The notes under the pieces: model-generated
What the model was told of the DNA's origin: nothing
The model's database searches: none
What the model saw: the letters and a program-made list of their open reading frames with translations, nothing else
Made by a program: the position numbers and the translations under genes
Assembly: GCA_947500445.1 (NCBI GenBank)
Contig: CANMSB010000033.1
Coordinates: forward strand, 1-55,634
Reading direction: 5' to 3'
DNA from: an uncultured Flavobacteriaceae bacterium
GTDB lineage: Bacteria > Bacteroidota > Bacteroidia > Flavobacteriales > Flavobacteriaceae
Length of the DNA stretch: 55,634 bases
Shown here: positions 42,672 to 52,100 of the stretch, one piece after another
How positions within the stretch are numbered: position 1 is the stretch's first letter
How the letters are laid out: each line of letters begins with the position of its first letter

Positions 42672-43595
42672 TTACTCACCTAATTTAAAGTTGACCACCA
42701 CAAAACCGACCTGTTGGCTGGGTGCCTTGGAATCCAGGTTCCATTTGTGCATGAAGGCCGTTTTTTTCGCTGGTTCCAAAAGGCAGGCGGCGTTATTGGT
42801 AGTTCCTTTCACCCCTGGCGTTGCGCTGATTACCTTGCCGTTTCGGTCCACAATGATCTTTACGACTACGCGACCTTCCTCATTACATTCTTGTTGTACT
42901 TTGCCTTTGTTGACCAAGGACCGTCCATTTAGGCCATAGCCACCAGTACCGCTTCCCGAGCCAGGGCTACCGTAATAGCTTGTGGCGTAGGGGTCGCCTC
43001 CGGGCTGTCCTTTGTCCCCAGCCCTGTTATCATCACCTTCGGAGCCGGATGCCGTGCCATCGGATTTGTTGAGACCGCCCATCATTTCGTCCAGGTTGCG
43101 CCGTTTTGCTTCCTGTTCCCTACGGGCTTTTTCTTCCGCGGCCTTCTTTTGCTGGGCAATTTTGGCCGCTTTTGCTTTTTCCCTTTTTATCTTATCGGCC
43201 GCTTTCTTTTTTGCGGCATCCTCGGCCCTACGCTTGGCATCCTTTGCCTTTTTGATGCGTATGGCCTCCTCCTCTTCACTGGTAAGGACATTTTCGGCCG
43301 GTGCCGCTTCGGCGGCCGCTTCCTCAGGTTCTTCCTCGACCATTTCTTCAACGGCCTCTTCCTGTTTGGTAGGCTCCACGGGTGGGGTATCCAAAGGTTC
43401 GGAACGTATTTTTTCCTTGGGTTGTACTTGGCCACTTCCAAAATCGGTAGTTCCAAAGTTTACGGAGATTCCATTCTCTTCGGGAGGGTCAAGATAGCCT
43501 AGGCCTATATAGAAAAGTATAAGCAACAGCACACTTAGCAGTAGCGTAGTAAGTGTGAAAGATTGTTTTTTGTGTCTCGTGTCTAAGAACGACAT
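42672..43595 (-). CDS. tonB: TonB family energy transducer
   Basis: 307 residues. One N-terminal TM helix (TLTTLLLSVLLLILFYIGLGYL), a long Pro/Glu/Ala/Lys-rich linker (about 40-175, with AKDAKRRAEDAAKKKAADK type repeats), a Gly/Ser stretch and a TonB_C-like end (EGRVVVKIIVDRNGKVISATPGVKGTTN). It transmits proton-motive force from ExbBD to outer-membrane receptors. The start overlaps the exbD stop (TAATG). Genes for ExbB and ExbD are directly upstream, so the complex is encoded in one unit. Confidence 0.92.
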   Translation of the reverse strand: MSFLDTRHKKQSFTLTTLLLSVLLLILFYIGLGYLDPPEENGISVNFGTTDFGSGQVQPKEKIRSEPLDTPPVEPTKQEEAVEEMVEEEPEEAAAEAAPAENVLTSEEEEAIRIKKAKDAKRRAEDAAKKKAADKIKREKAKAAKIAQQKKAAEEKARREQEAKRRNLDEMMGGLNKSDGTASGSEGDDNRAGDKGQPGGDPYATSYYGSPGSGSGTGGYGLNGRSLVNKGKVQQECNEEGRVVVKIIVDRNGKVISATPGVKGTTNNAACLLEPAKKTAFMHKWNLDSKAPSQQVGFVVVNFKLGE

Positions 43596-43981
43596 TAGTT
43601 GGGTCGCACGGCCAAAATAACTTTATAATTATTCCTATTGGCAATATCCATAACGTTTACCGCTTCTTTTATGGCAACGTTTTCTTCAGCTCTTAAAATA
43701 ATCGTGGGTTTGTCTTGACCTTCCAGTGCTTTTTTTAATTCAATTTCTATGTATTCTCCGTTGATGCGTTCGTCGTTTACAAAATACTGCAAGTTTTTAT
43801 CGATGCTCACCGAAACGTTTTGGGTGTTGGTCGATTTCCCCTTTGCCTTGGGCAACAATAGATCTAGTGCGTTGGGCGAATTGGCCGTAAGCATGAAGAA
43901 TATCAACAACAGGAAAACGATATCCGTCATCGATGACATGCTAAAGTCGGGACTTACCTTATTTCTTCCTTTTAATTTCAC
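43595..43981 (-). CDS. exbD: ExbD biopolymer transport protein
   Basis: 128 residues. Basic N-terminus, one TM helix with the conserved Asp20 (SSMTDIVFLLLIFFML), and a small periplasmic domain (INGEYIEIELKKALEGQDKPTIILRAEENVAIKEAVNVMDIA). With ExbB it forms the proton channel that energises TonB. Coupled to tonB by a TAATG overlap; 86 bases after exbB. Confidence 0.93.
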   Translation of the reverse strand: MKLKGRNKVSPDFSMSSMTDIVFLLLIFFMLTANSPNALDLLLPKAKGKSTNTQNVSVSIDKNLQYFVNDERINGEYIEIELKKALEGQDKPTIILRAEENVAIKEAVNVMDIANRNNYKVILAVRPN

Positions 43982-44067
43982 TTTTCTTTTGATAATGCCC
44001 TAAGGGGCCGGGTGTGTATTTTTTGATATGCTAGATGTTGGCTGAAATTTTTCGATGCGAAACCGAC

Positions 44068-44760
44068 CTAAAGTGGTTCGTTCAACAGATCGAGAAACTC
44101 TACCGCATTGGCTTCCATTTTGTGCACCACCTTGTCCGTTCTATTCACCAAATGGTTGTATCCCATATAAGCGATAATACCCACGATCAAACCGGCTACG
44201 GTAGTGGTCATGGCCGTATAGATACCAGAGGCCAATGAGCCCATCTCGGCCTGTCCTCCGCTCGTCGCCATTTGGTGGAATGCCAAAATCATACCGATTA
44301 CGGTTCCTAAAAAGCCGATCATCGGTGCCGCGCCGGCAACGGTGGCCAACACACTTACGTTTTTTTCCAATTTGTACACTTCCAAAGTACCGGCATTTTC
44401 AATAGCGGTATTGATGTCGTCCAAGGGCTTTCCGATTCGGGAAACGCCCTTTTCGGTAAGTCTTGCTACCGGAGAATCGGTTTGGGTACATAACATTTTT
44501 GCCGCATCCAGTTTTCCGCTGGACACATAGTCACGGATCTGGTTCATAAAATTCTTATCGATCTTGGATGCCGCCTTAATGGCCAGTATTCTTTCAAAGT
44601 AGATGTATAGCGCAACGCCCAACATAATGAACAAGACCGAAATAATAAGGATACTTCCCGTACCGCCATTAAATATAAGGTCGATGACCGACAAGGTCTT
44701 TTCTGTGGAAACTGCTTCGCCCATTTCTGGATCTTGGGCAATATCTTGAAACAATAACAT
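44068..44760 (-). CDS. exbB: ExbB/TolQ/MotA proton channel protein
   Basis: 230 residues, MotA/TolQ/ExbB family. Three TM helices (about 33-55, 130-155, 175-200); the signature VAGAAPMIGFLGTVIGMILAF and the IYTAMTTTVAGLIVGI helix are clear. It sits in the inner membrane with ExbD and TonB, whose genes follow. NhaD is upstream with a 51-base gap, so cotranscription from gdh on is possible. Confidence 0.93.
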   Translation of the reverse strand: MLLFQDIAQDPEMGEAVSTEKTLSVIDLIFNGGTGSILIISVLFIMLGVALYIYFERILAIKAASKIDKNFMNQIRDYVSSGKLDAAKMLCTQTDSPVARLTEKGVSRIGKPLDDINTAIENAGTLEVYKLEKNVSVLATVAGAAPMIGFLGTVIGMILAFHQMATSGGQAEMGSLASGIYTAMTTTVAGLIVGIIAYMGYNHLVNRTDKVVHKMEANAVEFLDLLNEPL

Positions 44761-44811
44761 AGGTATTCTCTTCTTTAAGGTTGCCTTAATAACGGTATTT
44801 TGTCGATTAAA

Positions 44812-46149
44812 TTATGCGTGTAGCACAAAATCTCTCATCAATACAAAAACACCCGCTCCGGCTACAAAACCGACCAAGGCCAACCAGCTGATTTTTTTGA
44901 GATACCAAAAGAAATCGATCTTTTCCATACCCATGGCGACCACACCCGCAGCGGAACCAATAATCAACATACTACCGCCGGTTCCCGCGGAGTACGCGAT
45001 AAAATGCCATAAAGGATCATCCAAGGCCTGAGCGAACATACCCATACTTGCCGCTACCAAAGGTACATTGTCGATTACGGCGGAGCCGACTCCAAAAAGC
45101 ATGACCACAATATCGGTATTGGGTATCGCCTCGTTCAAACTTTCCGCATAATGGAACAACATTCCCAACGATTCCAGTGCCGCTACCGCAAGTAAAATAC
45201 CCAGGAAAAATAGGATACTGGGAAGCTCTATCTTGGAAAGGGAATGGTGTACCGGACTATGGTGCCCTTCGGTATCATGCCCTTCGCCCTCTACCGAGGA
45301 AATACTAAATTTTGAGCTACTGTATATTTCGGCAAAAGTGGCCACTATGGCCAAGGACAACATCATTCCCACATAAGGGGGCAAATGGGTTACCGTTTTG
45401 AAAAAAGGCACAAAAACGATTGCTCCCAGTCCTAAATAAAGCATGAGCGCCCCATATTTGGATTTGGGCGCCTCCAACTCTTCGATATCACTATCGATAT
45501 TCCCTTGAAAAGCCTTGAACCGACTTGCCAAAAACACCGGCACCAACATACATACTATAGAAGGGATCAAAACATGTTCGATCAGTTGTAAGGCCGATAC
45601 CTTATCGGCAATCCACAACATTGTGGTGGTCACGTCACCGATCGGCGACCAGGCACCACCGGCATTTGCCGCAATGATGATGATTCCCGCAAACCAAAGG
45701 CGCGTTTCCCTATCCTTTATTACCTTTTGTAGAATGGTAATCAGTACAATGGTAGCGGTTAGGTTATCGATAATGGCCGATAGAATAAAGGCCAAAATGG
45801 AAAACAACCATAGTAATTTTCGCTTGCTCTTAGTACGTATAAACCCTTTAATAGTGGCAAAACCATCAAAATAATCGATGATTTCCACTATGGTCATCGC
45901 TCCTAACAAGAACACCAGTATCTCTGCCGTTTTGCCCAAATGATGCAGTAAAATTTCATCGATATGGGTGGGCTCCAGCTCTCTCAATTGCGCGTTCACC
46001 TCAAAAACATCCATATGCGATAGGGCGATAATGGCCCATAAAATGGCCATCATGGCCAAAGCCGGAATCAGCTTATCGATTTTAAGATTGTGTTCAAGGG
46101 TAATCGCAAGATAGCCCGCCAAAAAGACGATAATGATAATGGTCTCCAT
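44812..46149 (-). CDS. nhaD: Na+/H+ antiporter NhaD
   Basis: 445 residues with about 12 TM helices, NhaD/arsenical-pump (ion transporter) superfamily. Marks are VEIIDYFDGFATIKGFIRTKSKRKLLW, SAIIDNLTATIVLITIL, NAGGAWSPIGDVTTTMLWI and the second half VIDNVPLVAASMGMF, with paired DN motifs as ion-binding sites. A His-rich loop SVEGEGHDTEGHHSPVHHS lies in the middle. It exports Na+ in exchange for H+, fitting a marine habitat. 12 bases after the glutamate dehydrogenase gene. Confidence 0.93.
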   Translation of the reverse strand: METIIIIVFLAGYLAITLEHNLKIDKLIPALAMMAILWAIIALSHMDVFEVNAQLRELEPTHIDEILLHHLGKTAEILVFLLGAMTIVEIIDYFDGFATIKGFIRTKSKRKLLWLFSILAFILSAIIDNLTATIVLITILQKVIKDRETRLWFAGIIIIAANAGGAWSPIGDVTTTMLWIADKVSALQLIEHVLIPSIVCMLVPVFLASRFKAFQGNIDSDIEELEAPKSKYGALMLYLGLGAIVFVPFFKTVTHLPPYVGMMLSLAIVATFAEIYSSSKFSISSVEGEGHDTEGHHSPVHHSLSKIELPSILFFLGILLAVAALESLGMLFHYAESLNEAIPNTDIVVMLFGVGSAVIDNVPLVAASMGMFAQALDDPLWHFIAYSAGTGGSMLIIGSAAGVVAMGMEKIDFFWYLKKISWLALVGFVAGAGVFVLMRDFVLHA

Positions 46150-46161
46150 ATTCAGTCGGTT

Positions 46162-47406
46162 TTATATAAGTTGTTTTAATGCTAATTCAAATCCGGTTTC
46201 GCAGATATTCGTTTTCGATGGATTTTGCTTAAAGATATTCAAAATTGCTTTCCGAATGGTATCGGAAGTATCTTTAAATATCAATTCGTCATCGATGGCC
46301 ACCCTTTTTTCCATGAAATAGGCAAAAACACGGGCCATACCGCAGTTGCTTATAAAGTCGGGCAGCAAACTCACCCTACCATCGGTATACTCCATGATGG
46401 GTCCGAAGAAGATTTCCTGATCGGCAAAGGGAACGTTCGCTCCCGGTGAAATTACTTCCAGACCGGTATCGATCATTTTGGTGATCTGCTCCTTGGTCAC
46501 CAAACGGGAAGCGGCACAAGGCATAAATATTTCCGTTCGCAGCGTCCAAATACGCTCGTTCATTTCTTCAAAAGGAATCATGCTATCCGTATCGGCAATC
46601 AGGCTATTTCCTTTTTTGTTCAGAAAAAAGTCCTTTATTTCCTCAAAAGAAAAGCCGTCCTCGTTGATCACTCCCCCGGCACGGTCGATAATGCCCACGA
46701 CCTTGGCCCCCATTTGCGCCAAGTAATAGGCCGCGGCCGAGCCTACGTTTCCAAAACCTTGTATCACGGCTTTTTTGCCCATAACATTGCCACCATAAAT
46801 GGCGTAGTAGTGGCGAACCGCTTCCGCGACGCCATAACCGGTAATCATATCCGCAACGGTGTACTTGCGACGGGCATCGGGCGTATATTTCCCATCTTCC
46901 AAGGCTTTGATCACCCCCAATCGCAATTGTCCGATCCTATTGATCTTATCGGCTTCCGTAGGTTTGAAGTGTCCGTTAAAAACCCCTTCCTGAGGGTGCC
47001 ACACCCCGGCATCCTCGGTTATCGGTATCACCTCGTGAATTTCGTCGACATTGAGGTCTCCACCGGTTCCATAATAGCTTTTCAACAATGGGGAAACGGC
47101 CCGGTACCAACGTTCCAATACGCCGGCTTTTCTTGGGTCGTTGGGATTAAAGTTGATTCCCGATTTTGCCCCGCCGATCGGGGGACCGGACACCGTAAAT
47201 TTCACTTCCATGGTTTTGGCCAGGGAGAGCACCTCGTTCATATCCAAACCCTCGCGCATTCGCGTACCACCGCCGGCGGCGCCGCCACGTAGGGAGTTGA
47301 TCACCGTCCAACCCTCCGCTTCCGTTTCGGAATCTTTCCAATTGAAAACGATTTCCGGTTGTTTTTCCTCATACGTTTTAAGCAACTTCTTCATTTCTGT
47401 AAACAT
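46162..47406 (-). CDS. Glu/Leu/Phe/Val dehydrogenase (glutamate dehydrogenase)
   Basis: 414 residues, amino-acid dehydrogenase family, probably glutamate dehydrogenase. The substrate motif is GGAAGGGTRMREGLDMNEVLSLAKTMEVKFTVSGPPIGGAKSGI (catalytic Lys in GGAKSG), the Rossmann motif IQGFGNVGSAAAYYLAQMGAKVVGI at about 215-240. It interconverts glutamate and 2-oxoglutarate. A start at the fifth residue (MKKLLKTYEEK) is equally possible. A good promoter lies about 120 bases upstream, with the acyl-CoA dehydrogenase gene divergent. Leucine or another amino acid as substrate cannot be ruled out. Confidence 0.88.
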   Translation of the reverse strand: MFTEMKKLLKTYEEKQPEIVFNWKDSETEAEGWTVINSLRGGAAGGGTRMREGLDMNEVLSLAKTMEVKFTVSGPPIGGAKSGINFNPNDPRKAGVLERWYRAVSPLLKSYYGTGGDLNVDEIHEVIPITEDAGVWHPQEGVFNGHFKPTEADKINRIGQLRLGVIKALEDGKYTPDARRKYTVADMITGYGVAEAVRHYYAIYGGNVMGKKAVIQGFGNVGSAAAYYLAQMGAKVVGIIDRAGGVINEDGFSFEEIKDFFLNKKGNSLIADTDSMIPFEEMNERIWTLRTEIFMPCAASRLVTKEQITKMIDTGLEVISPGANVPFADQEIFFGPIMEYTDGRVSLLPDFISNCGMARVFAYFMEKRVAIDDELIFKDTSDTIRKAILNIFKQNPSKTNICETGFELALKQLI

Positions 47407-47522
47407 TTAATTATGCAATCCTTTACTCCTTTGTTTCGGTACCAAAAAATTTCATTAGCCCCAAAGGGGTCACTGCTGATCCATAATCGTTCGTTTAAAA
47501 CCTATTTCAATTCTCCCAAAAA

Positions 47523-47550
47523 CAAATATAAAGATTTGATGTGGTTCAAA
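47523..47550 (-). promoter_or_regulatory. Promoter of the glutamate dehydrogenase gene
   Basis: On the minus strand TTTG (47550-47547), 16 bases and TATATTTG (47530-47523) fit the Bacteroidota pattern. The leader would be about 110 bases. Confidence 0.6.
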
Positions 47551-47621
47551 ATCACTTGGTACGGCTTTATATGAAAACACAAAACAAGACGGTATACCAT
47601 ATGTTTTTTCGAAGCTTCTCG

Positions 47622-47629
47622 TATCTTTG
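47622..47629 (+). promoter_or_regulatory. Candidate -7 box of the acyl-CoA dehydrogenase gene
   Basis: TATCTTTG matches TAnnTTTG; transcription would start about 22 bases before the ATG at 47658. The -33 box is only a T-rich stretch. Confidence 0.5.
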
Positions 47630-47657
47630 TGGGACGACTTTTAAAAATGATAACGCT

Positions 47658-48800
47658 ATGGATTTTTCACTTTCGGAAGAGCATCAAATGATACAACAGG
47701 CGGCAAGGGATTTTGCCCAAAATGATTTGTTGCCCGAAGTTATCGAACGGGACGATGCACAACGTTTCCCCACGGAACAGATCAAAAAACTGGGGGAACT
47801 CGGTTTTATGGGCATGATGGTAGGAACGGAATACAACGGTAGTGGTATGGACACCCTGTCCTACGTTATCGCCATGGAAGAACTATCCAAAATAGACGCC
47901 TCGGCTTCCGTAGTCGTATCGGTAAATAACTCTTTGGTCTGTTATGGCCTGGAAACCTATGGTACCGAAGCACAAAAACAAAAATACCTGACCCGTTTGG
48001 CCTCCGGTGAAATAATAGGTGCTTTTTGCCTGTCGGAGCCGGAAGCGGGAAGTGATGCCACTTCCCAAAAGACCACGGCCATCGATAAGGGCGACCACTA
48101 CATATTGAACGGCACCAAAAACTGGATCACCAACGGCAGCAGTGCGGAGGTCTACCTTGTTATTGCACAGACCGATCGGGAAAAAGGCCATCGGGGCATT
48201 AACGCCCTGATCGTAGAAAAAGGAATGCCGGGCTTTGAAATAGGACCCAAAGAAAACAAACTGGGCATCCGCGGGAGCGACACCCATTCCTTGAATTTTA
48301 ATGATGTAAAGGTCCCCAAAGAAAACCGTATCGGAGAAGATGGTTTCGGGTTCAAATTCGCGATGAAAACCCTTGCGGGAGGGCGTATCGGTATTGCTGC
48401 CCAAGCATTGGGTATTGCCGCCGGTGCTTACGAATTGGCCTTAAAATACTCCAAGGAGCGCAAGGCTTTTGGAACCGAAATAAGCAACCACCAGGCCATT
48501 GCCTTTAAGCTGGCCGATATGCACACGCAAATCGAGGCGGCGCGCCATATGGTCTACAAGGCCGCTTGGGACAAGGACAATGGCAACAATTACGACCTCT
48601 CCGGGGCAATGGCCAAATTGTATGCTTCACAGGTAGCCATGGAAACCACCGTGGAAGCCGTTCAAATACATGGTGGCAACGGTTTTGTAAAGGACTATCA
48701 TGTAGAACGGTTGATGCGCGATGCCAAAATTACCCAGATTTACGAAGGCACCTCGGAAATACAAAAAATCGTTATTTCAAGAAGTGTCCTGAAGGACTAG
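47658..48800 (+). CDS. Acyl-CoA dehydrogenase
   Basis: 380 residues, full acyl-CoA dehydrogenase: N-terminal helical domain (MDFSLSEEHQMIQQAARDFAQ), the FAD-binding middle with AFCLSEPEAGSDATS and NGTKNWITNG, and C-terminal helices with the QIHGGNGFVKDYHVERLMRDAKITQIYEGTSEIQ motif, catalytic Glu near residue 363. Oxidises acyl-CoA to enoyl-CoA with transfer to ETF; chain-length preference (butyryl-like) is likely but not proven. I reject the 39-residue upstream extension because the promoter box is inside it. Confidence 0.95.
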   Translation: MDFSLSEEHQMIQQAARDFAQNDLLPEVIERDDAQRFPTEQIKKLGELGFMGMMVGTEYNGSGMDTLSYVIAMEELSKIDASASVVVSVNNSLVCYGLETYGTEAQKQKYLTRLASGEIIGAFCLSEPEAGSDATSQKTTAIDKGDHYILNGTKNWITNGSSAEVYLVIAQTDREKGHRGINALIVEKGMPGFEIGPKENKLGIRGSDTHSLNFNDVKVPKENRIGEDGFGFKFAMKTLAGGRIGIAAQALGIAAGAYELALKYSKERKAFGTEISNHQAIAFKLADMHTQIEAARHMVYKAAWDKDNGNNYDLSGAMAKLYASQVAMETTVEAVQIHGGNGFVKDYHVERLMRDAKITQIYEGTSEIQKIVISRSVLKD

Positions 48801-49084
48801 TTCCTACTATTTCTTTGTTTTGCCCGGACCACCGATACGGAGGATAGGGTATCACGATCGGATATTAAAATACACACCCTTCAAAACACCCCCTAGACTT
48901 GAGGGGGTAACGTTGTATTTAGCCTGATATTCTGTTACCGCGATAAAAAATTAAGGGGAATGTGTTACAAAAGACCACTTCTGCGCCACCACACCCCCTA
49001 AATACTTGAGCGGATTGGTTTTTAACCTTAATTTTAATGGAATTCTAAAATTTACCCTCGAAAAATTCACATCTGAGCATTTTT

Positions 49085-49116
49085 CAAGGTTTTATTTGAA
49101 ACCTTGGTTTTTTTTT
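49085..49116 (+). terminator. Intrinsic terminator upstream of gltB
   Basis: Hairpin CAAGGTTT/AAACCTTG with a 6-base loop followed by nine T. It insulates gltB from the acyl-CoA dehydrogenase gene 285 bases upstream. Confidence 0.8.
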
Positions 49117-49134
49117 GGTGATTTAAAAAAAAGG

Positions 49135-49166
49135 TTGAACATTATTCAGACAAAAGTATATTTTTG
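49135..49166 (+). promoter_or_regulatory. Promoter of gltBD
   Basis: TTG (49135-49137), a 21-base spacer and TATTTTTG (49159-49166) fit the Bacteroidota -33/-7 pattern. The leader before the gltB ATG is about 12 bases. Confidence 0.65.
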
Positions 49167-49183
49167 AGGAAATACCATAATTT

Positions 49184-52100
49184 ATGACGTTGAAGAAGCA
49201 AGGGTTATACCTACCGGAATTTGAGCATGACAACTGTGGCGCAGGTTTTATTTGTAGCCTTAAAGGAAAAAAATCGAACGATATCATCCATAAGGCTTTG
49301 GAGATATTGGATAAGCTGGAACATCGAGGCGCGGTAAGTGCCGATGGAAAGACGGGTGATGGCGCAGGGATCTTGATCGACATTCCACATGATTTTTTTC
49401 AGGACGAATGCGATTTCGAACTTCCCGAATACGGCACCTACGCCGTGAGCAATGTTTTTTTACCGCAAAAAGAGAACCAACGTAATTTTTGCATCTCTGT
49501 TTTTGAGGAAAATATCAAAAAACAGGGATTGCGCTTGCTCGGTTGGCGCGATGTGCCGGTAAACCGATCGGTACCTGGTAGAATCGCAATGGAGACCGAA
49601 CCTTATGTGAAGCAGGTTTTCATTGCGAAGCATTCCGAAGAACAGGAAGCGTTCGATTTTCATTTGAAACTGTTCATCGTACGTAAAGTTACTGAACACG
49701 CCATACTGAACTCCAAACTATCGGAGCGCAAGTTTTTTTATGTGCCCAGCCTTTCCACAAAAATTATCATTTTCAAGGGGCTTTTGATGCCCAAGGACAT
49801 TAGCCTATACTACAAGGATTTAATGGACCCCAGGGTAGTGACCCGTTTGTCATTGGTACACCAGCGGTTTTCGACCAATACCTTCCCTACCTGGGACCTG
49901 GCACAACCGTTCCGATATATGTGCCACAATGGCGAGATCAATACCCTACGTGGCAACGTTTCCCGAATGCGCTCCCGAGAAGAACTTCTTAAGAGCGATT
50001 GGTTCGGAGATGAAATAAAAAATATCCTTCCCATTATATTACCCGGAAAATCAGATTCCGCTACCATGGATATGGTGGTAGAGCTCTTTTTGATGACCGG
50101 TCGTTCGCTACCAGAGGTCATGATGATCTTGGTACCCGAGGCATGGGAAAAGAATTCGGAAATGTCGGAAGCAAAGCGGGCCTTTTATGAGTACCACTCC
50201 TGTATGATGGAGCCTTGGGACGGCCCTGCATCCATTCCTTTTACCGATGGAAATTTTATTGGAGCGGTTTTGGACCGAAACGGATTACGCCCCTCGCGCT
50301 ACTCGGTAACCAAAGACGGTTATGTTATTATGTCGTCCGAAACTGGCGTTGTGGATATCGCCCCTGAAAACGTGTCGTTCCACGGTCGTTTGGAGCCTGG
50401 AAAAATGTTTTTGGTAAACATGGAAGAGGGCAGGATCGTGAACGATGAGGAAATTAAGGAAGAAATTGCCAAAAGCCGACCCTATCAAAAATGGCTCGAC
50501 GCCAACCTGGTACACCTAAAGGACATTCCTTATAATGATTGCCCCTTATTTTTAGGAGAGGCTTCCCTTGAAAAACGCAAATCGGCCTTTGGATATACCC
50601 TTGAGGATATCAACACCATTATTTTGCCCATGGGCAAGAATGCCAAGGAACCCATCGGTTCTATGGGTTCGGACACGCCAATTGCCGTGTTATCGGAACG
50701 CCCACAATTAATCTACAATTATTTCAAACAATTGTTCGCACAGGTAACCAATCCACCCTTGGATGGTATTCGGGAAGAACTGATTACGGACATCAGCCTT
50801 ACCCTTGGAAGCGACCAGAACATTTTTGATTTTAGCGAACTGCACTGTAGAAAACTAAAGATCCAGAATCCGGTCATCTCTAAGGAAGACCTTGACAAAA
50901 TAAAAAATTACGATGCCAGCCCCGATTATAGGGTGACCTCCATTCCCATGCTGTATGAAATACAACATGGATACAACGGACTTGAGAATGCATTGGAAGC
51001 GATCCTTGAGAAAACAGAAAAGGAAATCGACCAAGGGACCAATATCGTTATCCTTTCCGATAGGAACGTAAGCGATACCATGGCACCGATACCCGCCTTG
51101 TTGGCCTGCTCTTTTATCAATAGCGGTCTGCAACGTTTGGGAAAACGCTCCAAGGTAAGCATCATCATCGAGTCGGCAGAGCCTAGGGAAGTACATCATT
51201 TTGCACTATTGTTCGGCTTTGGGGCAAGTGCCATCAACCCTTACCTGGTGAACGAGATTATCGCGGAACAGATCGAAGATAACGATATCGAGGTCACTTT
51301 TGAGGAAGCCATAAAGAACTACAACAAGGCCATAGGAAAAGGCATTTTAAAGGTGATGAACAAAATTGGTATCTCCACCTTAAATTCCTACCGAGGGTCG
51401 CAACTTTTTGAGTGTATCGGAATCAATTCCACCGTGGTGGACACGTATTTCCCGAACACGCCTACGCGTATACAGGGCATCGGACTCTACCAGATCGAAA
51501 AAGAAATTTCAAAAAGGCACGCGAAAGCATTTGCCGAAAAAGAAGTGGCGGCAAACCTCGACCTTGAAATGGGCGGGGAATACCGATGGCGAAGAGACGG
51601 GGAAAAACACATGTTCAACCCCCTATCCGTAGCCACCTTGCAAAAAGCGGTAAGAAACAACGAATCCAACACCTATAAGGAGTTTTCCCAAATGGTAAAC
51701 GAACAGTCGAAAAGCTTGATGACCATTAGGGGGCTGTTCGAATTTTCGAATTACGACCCTATTCCCTTGGAAGAGGTAGAGCCATGGACCGAAATCGTGA
51801 AACGTTTTAAAACCGGGGCCATGTCATACGGCTCCATAAGCAAGGAGGCACATGAAAACCTTGCCATAGCCATGAACCGTATCGGAGGAAAAAGTAATTC
51901 CGGTGAAGGTGGTGAAGATTCCGAACGTTTTTACAAAAACGCATCGGGTAACTGGCGTAACAGCGCGATCAAACAAGTAGCTTCGGGACGTTTTGGAGTA
52001 ACTTCGGATTACCTGACCAACGCCCAGGAAATTCAAATTAAAATGGCCCAGGGCGCAAAACCCGGTGAAGGGGGACAACTTCCCGGACCAAAAGTAAACC

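Larger units (their letters stand above)
48801..49183. other. Intergenic region before gltB
   Basis: 383 bases without a gene. It holds a hairpin ACCCCCT/AGGGGGT (48888-48908), an imperfect direct repeat of that region at 48992-49010 (CACCCCCTA..ACTTGAG), a plus-strand terminator (49085-49116) and the gltB promoter. Confidence 0.6.
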
